NCBI RefSeq assembly: GCF_949628265.1
Contig: NC_088788.1
Span: forward strand, 19,344,001-19,408,000
Origin: Cloeon dipterum
Taxonomy: Eukaryota > Arthropoda > Insecta > Ephemeroptera > Baetidae
Direction: 5' to 3'
DNA: 64,000 nt
Position numbers and translations under genes: made by a program. The notes below the pieces were generated by a model. That model was not told the DNA's origin. It searched no databases and saw nothing but the letters and a program-made list of their open reading frames with translations. Shown piece after piece: positions 26,087 to 37,424 of this stretch; the first letter of the stretch is position 1; every line of letters starts with the position of its first letter.

Positions 26087-29000
26087 GCAAGTTCCTAATG
26101 TGATATTTTAATAGTATGGGCCCATTTCGGCTTTACTCTCCTAACGAGTAACGTCTTAACATGTTGAATGTAAGAAGTGGTGCCCTTTCTCACTATTTTT
26201 ATACCCTGACAAATCATATTATGTGATACAATTTGTATTTTTATTAGTGAGAATAAACATCAAATATATGCTATAAACTGGTAATCTTGATCACTACTGT
26301 TAACTATTTTAAAATGCCGATACAGTAGCAATAATACAAAATAAAAACGCACATAATATGTATTATAATAATGCAGAAGCTTTGATTGGAAAGTATTTAC
26401 ACGTTAATTAGAAAAAAGATCTAAATTAATGGAAAGGTCGAAATAAACATACGTCTTAATTTGGAAAAAAAAACACTCGATTATTTGTTGTCAAAAAAAC
26501 CCAATTCCGTTTAACTCTTAAGAATAATTATATTTTTATATGTTAAAATCACGATAAAATTCAAATTTTACCTGCAATAACTTTTAATGGGAAATAGCCT
26601 GAGCAGTAGCATAATTTTAAGCTGTTAAATAGGTAAATAATATCTCACAATTGAAAGATTGTACGACCAACGGGAAATTAAATTTTAAAAAAATGTCGAA
26701 TACAATCGCATAAATTTTTCATTGAAAACGATATAATGAATGTCATGAAAAAGCATAAAAAGTAAAAGTTTTAAACTCTTTCTATGAGTATTGAATAAAA
26801 ATTATAGTTTATCCTTTGTTTTCTATTTTCGCATGTAATAGAGCTGCAGTAAACATCCTTAACTGTTGGCAGCAATGAAAACGACCTTGCCAACAAAATC
26901 AGAACGAGAGGTCCGTTTTTTATTTCTTCAAAATTTATTAGAAATCCTTTTACTGCTTCTAACAGAGTGATTTAATTTTCAATGCTCCATTTTACAGCAT
27001 AGAGAAATTTATAGCCCCTGTTTCCTGGTAGTAAATTAATAAATCCGGGCTATTTAAGACGTTTTGCTAGTTGGCGAAATTCGCAGTTTTGACGACAGAT
27101 CATAAGAACATTAGATTTGATTGTTGTCGTCTGCTCGTTAAACTAAACGACTGTTGGCGTTGCGGAGAGTTTTGGAATCGCGTCAAGACGAAAATTATAA
27201 AGTCGCCCCTGCTGCTGCTCGTTCTCATGTTTTCCATTTCTCGTGTCATCGGCGCGGAAGCAAATCGTGCCTTGAGGACTTTCGCCGCCATGCAATAAAA
27301 TAAGATGCGGGCGGCTTTTTATCAATCCAGGCCGAAGAATCAGTCTGCATTGTTGTTGCTTGTTCATCCCCGAATTTTGCTCCGTCGATTTTTCATCTCA
27401 CTGATAATGTGCAATAATACCCTTGAGGAGTGAGAGAAAGAGAGGGAAAAAACAACTCAGCGGGAAGTTTGATTGCTGTAAAAAATGTGGCGTGGCTGCT
27501 GTCACTTAAGACAAATTTGATACGCGTGAAAAATGCAAAGTTTAAAAATCGAGCTTCAAACAAAGGTGGCACGGAAGGGCGTGAAAAATCGCGCCACTCG
27601 CCGTCAGCTTCAATTACAACCAAGAGAAATTGGTTTCAGGAGGAGAGCAGATTTGTCTGCCGAGCGTCGAGCACTCTACTTTTCTAAATTACGCGCGCGG
27701 CTCACTCGCAGACTCGCTCTGCTTTTGAAACAAAACAGGCCTATTGCCTCGTCATGTCACTTTTTTTAATTTTGCGTTGTGTGGGAATTGCGGCATCTGT
27801 TTTCACAACGATTATCCCCCTTTTTAGCTTCCACCCCCCGACGCAGAGAGGACTCTTGTTGCGCACAAATAGCCATGGGACATCCGCAGGTGCCGATATC
27901 TGTGCCATTCAAAAGGCTTGTTTTTGTTTGCTCAATTAACAAATCACAGACGAGTGGAGATAAAAATTAGACTGAGCAAACAGCTGTTCCGAAAACTGCA
28001 ATAATATTATTATCTTGATCACTCGAGGATTTGAGTAAAAAAAATCGGATGATTTGCATAGCTTTCAAGTGCTACAATAGAAAAAATATTTCCCTTTTGC
28101 CATTTGCAAACTTTTGAATGATTTGAAATTTCAGGGATATTTAAATTATAACCTGCCAATTTATCTTGTAAAATTCAGGGAATGTTGTTTCAGTGTATCA
28201 ATAAGTAAAAAGCTTTGTTGATATATTTAGTCAGTGCTTCAGCAGGATGCAAATAAAACTTATGCACTCATCTTTGTGACGGGGTGGAGTAGAGGGTGCC
28301 ATTGTCTCGGCAAGTTGCTCTTCCTTCCCTTCACTCGCAGCCTGTTATTCTAATTGTAAATTCGGCGGAGGGTGATTGAAATTCATGGTTTTTGTATTTT
28401 TTACTTCGGATTTGCCTCAGGACACGACATGATATTTAAATTTCAAAACAGCAGGATGCAATGATCAGTCAATTCATGACTTATTACTCACTGCCGGTGG
28501 AGCCAAACTGAATGCAAACGTCGAATTAAAATGATTGCAGTAAAAAAGCTAACACAAAAGCGAGTACAAGGACTTTTATATTTTAAAATTTGCAGCTCTG
28601 GGTTGCAATTAAAGACGGTTAAGTTGATGAGTAATTGGATTGCTACAGATTTGAAACGAAACGTGAAACAAGAATGTCGCGTAGAAAAAGGGGTAAAATG
28701 CAAGCGTCGGCGGATGCGTCTAAAGCGGTGGATTTTGTTTAGTCCATTAAATCGCGCTCGTCCGCACCTGAGTCGCTGTGTATTAGCTAACACACGCGAT
28801 AAAAACGCCGTGAAATCCTTTCGGCAATAAAATCCGTCGCGCCGCGGGGAAAATGCTGATTATAAATTGCCGAAGGTGCCGCTGAGGCTGCTAATTTAAT
28901 GATTAAAGCAGGGGGAGCAGCTCGATTATGCGCGTAATTTATTTGGAAATTTTGCTCAAATGAAATCGCAATGCAAACTGGAAATGGAAAACAAGGGACG

Positions 29001-31119
29001 CTAAATTGGATGTGAAGCTAAATTCATTTGCTTTTGTTTTAATTAATTTGGCATTTCACGATTTCCCTGTGATTGTAAGTTGAGAAAAATTATGCCTAAA
29101 TAAGAACCAACAGTCGGCACAGAGGGTAAAGCAAACAATATTTTTTTAATGAAGTTTAGTTTTTTACAAACGCACTCCTCTAAATCAGTTAATTCATTAT
29201 TTCAACTGCATTTTCCCATTAAAAAATAATTTAAAAAAAATGATCTGTAAAAAATCGCATTTCAAGTTACTGGTTTATTTTCAAACAATCATATTAACAA
29301 AAGTGTTAAAGCTTCCAGTTTGGCGTCTTGCAAAAATTAAAAATCTTTCAAAACATTCATTTGCAAACAATTTCCCTTCAAAATTACTTCATTCTTCATT
29401 GGTTAAAGATTGATTAAAATAGTAGCAGCAGAGTAAAGCAGGAAAAGTCTACTATGCATCGAATCCTTGCTAAAGGAAAAGTCCAAGAGAAAGTTATTTT
29501 CCTTAACAGCCTGAAAGTGAAGCTAATCAAGCAAAAATTGGCTTCCAGAACGGTGTTGGGCAAGCGGATGAGCGAGCATCAGTCCGAGCGGGAATGGAAT
29601 TCGAGCAAAGAGCGAGTCGAGGGCGCAAATGAGCTTGTTTACTCAACCAGTTGCTGCCCCCGTGCGGGTAATGAGGCCGAGATGGATGCGAATTTCCTGC
29701 TCCGACGCCGACGGGTGAGAAGGGAAAAATGAGCGCGCTCTTTTTCGCCCATTAATCAGCGCATTCAGACTGATGAAAGCCAATTCCTGTTGGTTCCTTC
29801 AAGCCGATAAAAATGATGCGACCATCATTGTGAATAATTAATCATGTCGAACGCGCGTGTGAGAACCTCCGACAAACGCATTATTTACTCGATCTCGCGA
29901 GCGCAAGTAGGGTTAGGAGTGATTTAATTATGGGCGCTATCATGTCAAACGGGCTGACGCCGGATATTCAAAACTGATTCGCACTTGGCCCGCTCAGCGT
30001 GCGTTTAAAAATAAGAGGAAATGGCACACGTATCCGGCAACATTCACTTGCATAGTAAAAAGTGAATTTTAAGTACGGAATATATTTTTAAAGAGACTTA
30101 TTAGATTTCACGTTGCAAAAATGTTATTGTGTGATCGCTGAATTTTTCTTTTACAGTTTTTACCAGGTTTTCAAGTTAATAATTGACAGTTAAGGCGTTG
30201 CAGGTTTTAAAAATATTAAAGAGATCAAGTAAATAAATACTTAATGGTTTTTATGATTTATGAGACAGTTAAATTGATATAGCTGAATTTTATTGTATAA
30301 TTTTTCTTCTAATATCAAACGCTGAGCACGCACAAAGGATAGTTCTTCTTTCTGCCTTCAAATCTATTTCGAGTTTAAGTACTCCCATGTGAACCACGGG
30401 AAAGATTGATATTCTTTTTATAACAATCCAAAAATGAGTGATAAAGGAAAATTGTACTTTGTAAAATTTTTAACTCGAAAATTTTATTTTAAATGTTTAT
30501 AGTGCTTTATCACAAGTGAAAAGTGTTTTTCTCCAGATGCAGAAGACAAAAAGTAAAATAATTCATCAAACAGAAAGGGCGAGTGCTCCTTCACGCTGTG
30601 TTAACTGTCCCGAATGGCGGCTGCGAGTAAGCAACTCATTTTCAGCCTCTTTTATGAAAGCGAGAGTGTGGATAAAAAAGTAATTAAAGCAGAAATTAAA
30701 ACCTCCGGCGGTGCGACACCGTCTCTTTGCCGCCCTTCGTGACAGTAATGGATTCAAACGAGCGAGGGAAATGAGAAAAAGTGGTAGTTTTAAAATCCCC
30801 TCGCAAGAATGCGAAGAGGGAGATGAAAAATAGCGGCAGATTAATAATGCAACAGGGTTAGCGCGTTCGGCCGGATAATTGACAACATTCCTCCTAGAAC
30901 AATAATTATTATTATGCGCACCGGCTGACAAGAATATAAGCAGAAAAACGCTGCCACCAGACAAATTAGCCGATTTATTACCAACTCGTGTAAACGTCAA
31001 AGTTGCGAACCAATAAATTAGAAGACGGTGGTAAAACTAATTGGAACACACGTATGCTTAGTTTCTAAAATGTTAATGACCAAGAAAACAACGTCAGGTT
31101 TACCGTTTTTCACAAACAT
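26087..31119. other. non-coding region; possible regulatory DNA at 28600-29000 and 29550-30000
   Basis: AT-rich in the first kilobase, then alternating AT-rich and moderately GC-rich segments. TAATTA/TTAATTA cores are frequent at about 28880-29050 and 29740-29930. Short chance frames only; no gene recognised. Confidence 0.45.
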
Positions 31120-31125
31120 TTTATT
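31120..31125 (-). terminator. polyadenylation signal of the 161-residue gene
   Basis: AATAAA on the minus strand about 127 nt beyond the stop codon at 31252, a normal distance for an insect 3' untranslated region. Confidence 0.5.
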
Positions 31126-31251
31126 AATATGAAAAGTTACAAAAGTGTAAATGACTACCACATTTATCGACTTACAGTTTTAAAAATTTGGCAGTGTGTC
31201 AAGTGCTGCAGGTAAAGGTCATTGTACAAGAAAAACACACGTTTGCGTCAT

Positions 31252-31978
31252 TTATGTCACCGACGCGAGATGAGATTCGTCTTCAGCGATGGAGAGCGAC
31301 TGCAGGATGGCACTGGACAAATCGTTCAAAACTGCTCTGTGAGGCTGGAACAGATAAAAGTAATTATTATACTTTTTGCATTGCTATATACATTTATTTA
31401 TTTTGAAGTTCAGATTATAAATTAATTTCTCTAACCTGATTGTTCCTTCGGTTGTTTTGGATGACAAAGTTTCTTCCGTCTGACGCGTCGTCGGCGTAAC
31501 CTTCGTCACAATCTCGGACGTCGTCCTCGCACATAGTTCTTTGTCTCGTGTTGTAGTTGTTGCCTCCAGACTGTTGCTGGTCATCGTCTTCGCGATCTCT
31601 CCTGCTTCTCCTTCTCTCTTCACACCCATCCCTTCGTGAAGGTGGATTCCTCGGACGGCCTATCCATGATAAAATAGACAAATAATTAAATATTTTAATC
31701 CACAAATTTAAAAATAAGAATTTAGTTTATTTTATCAGAAAAATTTAGCCTGTCTATTGAAAACTTTTCTTTCATTCCACAAAAAAATATTCAGTCCGAC
31801 TGGGCGTACCTTCCGTAGGTGGTGGTGGCGGAGGCGGATGGAAGTTAAAACTGGGCGGAGGCAGCAGGGTACCGCCCTGGCAGATGAGCGTCCTGAGCAC
31901 GAGGTAGAGCTCAGTGAGCAGCCGTTCGAGCCGCTGGTAGTGCTCCTCAGGGTCGACGACGTTGCACGGACGGGCCAT
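31252..31978 (-). CDS. unrecognised 161-residue protein, three exons
   Basis: Coding exons on the minus strand: 31978-31810, 31659-31436, 31344-31252. They join in phase (1, then 0), and both introns have GT donors (GTACGC, GTTAGA) and AG acceptors after pyrimidine-rich or AT-rich tracts. The start was chosen at 31978 because the context GGCCATGGC is strong; an in-frame upstream ATG at 32203 would add 75 residues of low complexity. Residues 9-32 are a leucine-rich amphipathic helix (EEHYQRLERLLTELYLVLR), 48-54 are seven prolines, 64-86 alternate Arg and Asp/Glu, 87-131 are Asn/Asp-rich and likely disordered, and 137-151 form a second short Leu-rich helix. No signal peptide or membrane segment. 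I do not recognise a family. It could be a rapidly evolving regulatory protein. The gene model is inferred from splice logic and lacks homology support. Confidence 0.6.
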
Positions 31979-34850
31979 GGCCGACAGGGTCGACCGCCGA
32001 AACGGGAATGATTGCACCGGGGGTGCGTTGTTGTGCAATCGGTGGTTCGGTCCTGCGAGGAGGCGCAGACGCGCGCGGGGTGGTGGTAGGGGCTGTGTTG
32101 TTGTTGCTTTGTCTCGGGGGCTGTGCAGCAAATTTTTGCCGCACGCACGATCGAGGTACTTGTTGGCTGGCGAGACCCCATTGATTCGCAATCCCCGCAA
32201 CATATTTCGGGGTTGGCGCGGGGTGGGGGTGCGACTCCCCGAGTGTGATTCACTGCCTGTTGGCGTGCTCGCCTGTCATTATTCGTGTTTTGCATAAATA
32301 TTTCGTTTCGGATTGTCATCGAATATGATGTGCTAGATGGGAAACTAATTTGTTTGTGTTTCTGTTTAAAATCGCATTAAATGCCAAAAACAACACAATG
32401 AATTTAATGAAATGGAGTCATTATTTAATTAAATTATTTAAACTATTTTTAGGTTTCTCATGGATCACCAAGGAGCTACGGAAATAATCCACCCATTTTG
32501 ATAGATTGCGACCAACATTGAATTATTTCGAGGATTTTGGACAGGACAAGTAAAAAATAAGTTTTCGGTTTAATGTAATATAGATAAAAATTTATTGAAC
32601 TACCAAAAGGGGGCAAAATAGCCCTGCAGAACCATAATAAAGAATACTTTGAAACGAAAAGGGCAAATGGATACGTCCGGGACTGGTACAAGGAAAATTT
32701 CTACCTGTAATTAAGTCACATGCTTAATGTATTTTTTAAGTATTGAGATTGTCTGATAATGGATAACATATAGCTGAACAGAAAGAAGAAAAATTCATAT
32801 TCATAATATTTTTTTGCAGCGTAAGTTTGTTTCACATCCATTGTATATTAGTTAAAACTTTAATTAAATCAAATACATAAATAATTGAAGCATTTTAGAG
32901 GGTAAATGATGTCTATAATTATTGTATCATTCATGACCTTGTTAACTAAAAACGACAGCAAACAAAATTTTAAAAACTAAAAACGGCAGTAAACAAAATT
33001 TTAAATTTTAATTGTTAAATTATTTAATGCATGACTCAGAATTGTTTTTTCTCTATTCAAAACCCCCAATTTCTTAAAGCAGATTAAAGTAATTGCATTT
33101 AAAAAATATTTTTCTGGGAAGCATTTTTTTATTTTATTAAAAAATTCATTTTAGACAATCCATAATATATTATATGTCATCGTGAATTTCGGGAATCGTT
33201 GTTTTTTCGGTGGAAATCGATTGATTGATGGAGACGCATCCATGCAAGTGTCACGATCTAATGACTGCACGCGCCCTATCCATCACTGGCAGGCTGGCCG
33301 TCGGCTCGCCGGAACTAGACTCAGCTCCCGCGCTCGATCCGTTCATCTCTCTCACTCTCCAAGCAGCCGCGGGCGCCGCAATTCAGACACGCAGCGTGGT
33401 ATCTTTTATTGTCCATTCACCACACAAAGTGCTGATTAGCTGGCCGCGCGCGTCGGCCAAACGAGTTGGCTCGCACTTTAACGTCACTCACAGTTTGCCC
33501 AGAGGATTAATAATTAGATTTGCCACTGCGGACCGACTGATATGGATAATACTCAAACTATATGATATTTGTTCAAATCTTAAAATGTCGCAAACCATTT
33601 AGTTTTACTGTAGTGGTCACTTGATGAAATTTTCTTTGTGAAAATTATGCCCTGACATTTTTCTCGTTCCAATTTAAAAAAAACCTGTCGGACACTCTGA
33701 CTGGTTTATTTCTGTAAATAGTTTTTTGTATATTGATTATTATAACAGAATTACTAGTTTAGCAATAAGTACTGAAATTAAAGATAAATAAAAATGCAAC
33801 TTTATTTCGAAAATTCTCATTTCTAAACTTTGTTATATTTTCTTAGAGTCTGAACAAACAGCTCATTTATTTGGCAAAATGAGTAAATAGATTTTATCTT
33901 AGCGGCAAGTGTAAAAGGCTTTTCCTGCTGCCGAAGATAATCCCCTTTCAGCTGTAATCCGTTCACTTCATTAACCGCGCGCGTGTTTCCCTCCTTACCC
34001 CAGCATCTATGTTGTATTCTAGGGCGCACGTTCCGAAAATCGCACTTTGGAGTGGGCAGCTCGTCAGAGGCAGACCGCAAAAAGCGCCGTTTCCGCGGAA
34101 CGGGAATTAATTCGGCCGGATTAGCCAGCTGGGCGAGCGTTCGAGTGGCTGCCTGCTCTCTCCTGCCGAGGTCATTGTGAGACAACCCGCGCGCCACTCG
34201 TGCCGAACAAAAAGCCTAATCACAATTGGGAGGCGAGCCAGCACAACCTCCACAGAACACACACACTGCGCTGCTTCCGCACAATAGGCGCGTAATGAAG
34301 AAAAGTGCATTATTAGCAACTACTCACTGTGTTTGCTCAAACAGGGCGCTGCTAATATGTACATGAATTAGCAATCATGCCGTTCAATTAGGTGATGGCG
34401 TTACAGAGCATGTGCACTGAATTTGCTGAGGGCCTCTTTCAAGTACTTTTGCTCTGTGTGATTTTGCCAATAACAGCAGCGAAATAGTCACAATGAGTCT
34501 GGATTGAAACGGCGAGGTTGAAGTGCCAGACCAATGGATAACAGGCTTTTGATAATAATATTAATGCAGTTTCACTACCATGACTGGGTATAGGGGTTAG
34601 CCCCAGCAAATTTAATTAAACCTCTCATCCGATTTGATTTGTCAATATATAGCCTTGTTTTTTCTATTAGATCAACCTTCGCTAAGTTCCGCTAAAACAT
34701 AGCTTTTCTTTTATGGGTTCAAATTATTGCAAACACAAAAATATCTTCCAGTATATATTAAAGGATCATCCTCAGGTTTGGGCATGATTATTAAGCTGTT
34801 TTTTGCAGATCCGGTGTTTTGCGGGGGGGGGTTGGGGGGTTCCTAGTTAC
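31979..34850. other. upstream region of the 161-residue gene and non-coding DNA
   Basis: The GC-rich 31979-32300 segment is the likely 5' untranslated region and promoter of the minus-strand gene. From 32300 to 33200 the DNA is very AT-rich. At 33230-33540 and 33960-34280 it is GC-richer with many CG steps. A short G-rich tract (two G runs) lies at about 34823-34840, just outside repeat B copy 2. No other gene seen. Confidence 0.4.
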
Positions 34851-35020
34851 ATTTAAAATGTTTAAAAACTCAAAAACCAAAAACCCGTTCCCTCTCCAGG
34901 GCATTTGTTCATTATTTAACCATGAGGTGCAAAAAACCGCACAAAACTGGTAAATCCCGCAAAAAACACCACTGCATGCACTGCAAGTTTGGGAAACTCC
35001 CAGGAGATGCCCAGCCCTGA
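34851..35020 (-). mobile_element. dispersed repeat family B, copy 2, inverted
   Basis: This is the reverse complement of 22884-23073, with the same GCACCTCATGG and CCAGTTTTGTGCGG core and the same CAGGGCTGGG end, differing by scattered substitutions and small indels. Its right end overlaps the start of the 199-bp tandem duplication, so part of the repeat end was duplicated with the flank. Confidence 0.65.
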
Positions 35021-35394
35021 TCATCCTTGATTCTGACAAAATAATTATGTGCCGATGTGTTGCAATATTTTGCTCTTCTTACATGATCAATAAAACAATA
35101 GTACATTTTTTATTGCTGATAAAATAACAATGAAATTGTTTGAAAAAGAAAAATGTCATCACTGACAATGAGTCTTGAAGGCACACGTGCGTTTAAAAAC
35201 AGGAGATGCCCAGCCCTGATCATCCTTGATTCTGACAAAATAATTATGTGCCGATGTGTTGCAATATTTTGCTCTTCTTACATGATCAATAAAACAATAG
35301 TACATTTTTATTGCTGATAAAATAACAATGAAATTGTTTGAAAAAGAAAAATGTCATCACTGACAATGAGTCTTGAAGGCACACGTGCGTTTAA
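35002..35394. repeat. 199-bp tandem duplication, two nearly identical copies
   Basis: Copy 1 is 35002-35200 and copy 2 is 35201 to about 35394. Both begin AGGAGATGCCCAGCCCTGA and end GCACACGTGCGTTTAAAA. The only difference noticed is one T fewer in a poly-T tract of copy 2, so the duplication is recent. It starts inside the end of repeat B copy 2. Confidence 0.93.
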
Positions 35395-36941
35395 AATTTA
35401 AAAATCTCTATCACTCGGTAATTTCGTTACTCCGCAAAAATGGCTTGGACTCTTGTTGGTCATAAATCCAGTTGGTACCACAACCTCGGTGACTGCACGT
35501 TGGAAGCTTGATTAAAAGCTGATTGCCCGTCTGCAGCGAGCGTGTGTGCATACCAACAAGACACAAATTGCTCTCTCGAATCCGTCTGGGGGAGGCGCAG
35601 ATTAACTGCAACGCCGCACTCGTAGTAGCAATTTCTGCTCACATGCCCGCTTATCTTTGGCAAATTGCTGTTATGTGATGACCAAGGATTTAATTGTTTA
35701 CTCCATTAAGATAGGCGGGCAATAAGAAGCGGCGGCAATAACGTCGGATGTGCGTGCCGGTGCCATCAAGCAATTTTATACGCGGCGCAGAAAATCGCCT
35801 TCGGAAACGGGACAATTGCTTTTTATGCCGCAGCCACCGGAATTTGACGCGGGGATTTTCGGATTTTCTCCCTGCACTTACAACTTTCTCGCCGTATCGC
35901 ACAAATCTAAACTGCCCTCCTCACGAGTTGCGTCTCGCTTAATTTGCCAGGGCTTGAGATTCAAAATGACCTCTTTCAAAATAAATTTATCTCCAGTTAA
36001 ACAGAAAACAAAACAGCATCAAGGCGTGAAATTGACTAATGCTCCCACCTAGCCTGAGAGAATTCCGATATTTATATAGAGTAACTTATTAAAATAAGGA
36101 AAGAGATAAACATTTAAAAGAACAATATTACATTAATTCTAAAAATACATTTTTTACATGCATATGATGTGTATTTTAAAAACTTTTCTGCAGTTGACAA
36201 TTTTATGAAAAGAGTGTCTCTGACCCTTAGCTCCAGGTAGCACGCAAACAAACAAAGAGGCAGATAAGAGTAGAGGAAATTCTTCTTCTCCCCCAATAAT
36301 AATTCCATTTGTTCTCTACAGTGTGGCGAGAAATGCAAGACAAGATTTATGTGTGAATTCCGTTTGAAAATGTTTTTGCTCCACAGCCCGCGGGAAACGT
36401 TTTTAAGAAATAAACATTCACATTTGATGAACAAAGGAGGTGACAGGTATCAGGTATACAGATGAATGACTGCGGGTGGGAAAATTTAGGTTTACAAAAG
36501 ATCAGACACGTACAAATGTGATCTTGTCATTCTACTTAAAATCGGTTCCCAAAACAGTTTGACAGCTTTGCATTTAGTACTTGATTTATTGTAATGTGAA
36601 CTGTATTGTGGTGAGTGCGGATATAGCAGGGGATAAAGTTTCTTTTTATTTACCAACCCGTTGGTATTCTCAGGAGTGTCAAAGCAATGGGAGATATTTG
36701 AGCAGTTCGAGGATCTAATGCTGGCTACCCAATGTCAGAGAGGGCAAAAAGGGGTTAGTGACTCAAAATTCTCAATTAGTTCTGCACTTCCACGGGATGA
36801 TTGCTACGTCAAAAAGCCAATGTCTCCAGTATAAAATCACCCCTCCCTCTTTTTTGTTTCTTCTTCTCTTTTCAGGTCAGGTGATTTTGCAGAATGAATG
36901 ACGGGCGATTTTGTTTTATTTTTATGATATCGTGTTTTTTC
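35395..36941. other. non-coding region, nothing recognised
   Basis: GC-richer to about 35950, then AT-rich. No splice-supported frame or repeat seen. Confidence 0.45.
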
Positions 36942-37424
36942 GTAACTATCGAATTAAAACTACATTTTTTTGGCCTTATAATGTGTCCATGTAATTTGAT
37001 TAAACGATTAAATATTATTAAATAAAAAAATCGTGTCGTGCATGACACAGATGGAAATCAAACAGATGAGGACGAAATTAAAATTGTGCTCTCGTAACTT
37101 TCGTTGTTTCGTAACTTTCAAATTAAAACTACATTTTTTGGCCTTTTAATGTGTTCATGAAATTTGATTAAACGAATAAATATTATTAAATAAAAAATCG
37201 TGTCGTGCATGACACAGATGGAAATCAAACAGATGAGGACGAAATTAAAATTGTGCTCTCGTAACTTTCGTTGTTTCGTACCTTTCGAATTAAAACTACA
37301 TTTTTTCCCCTTATAATGTGTTCATGAAATTTGATTAAACGATTAAATATTATTAAATAAAAAATTGTGTCATGCATGACACAGATGGAAATCAAACAGA
37401 TGAGGACGAAATGAAAATTGTGTT
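36942..37424. repeat. tandem array, three copies of a unit of about 168 bp
   Basis: Copies begin at 36942, 37111 and 37278 with GTAAC/GTACC-TTTCGAATTAAAAC-like starts, giving periods of 169 and 167 bp. Each unit contains GATTAAATATTATTAAAT, a TGCATGACAC dyad and CAAACAGATGAGGACGAAAT. The dyad in copy 3 (37367-37382, GTGTCATGCATGACAC) is a perfect 16-bp palindrome; copies 1 and 2 have one mismatch. It may be a small satellite array or internal repeats of an unidentified element. Confidence 0.92.

Noticed and set aside
31735..32319. 194-codon minus-strand frame and 84- and 111-codon plus-strand frames over the 161-residue gene
   Set aside because: They overlap the GC-rich first coding exon of the better-supported three-exon model, are Ser/Arg/Thr-rich, and do not continue across splice sites.
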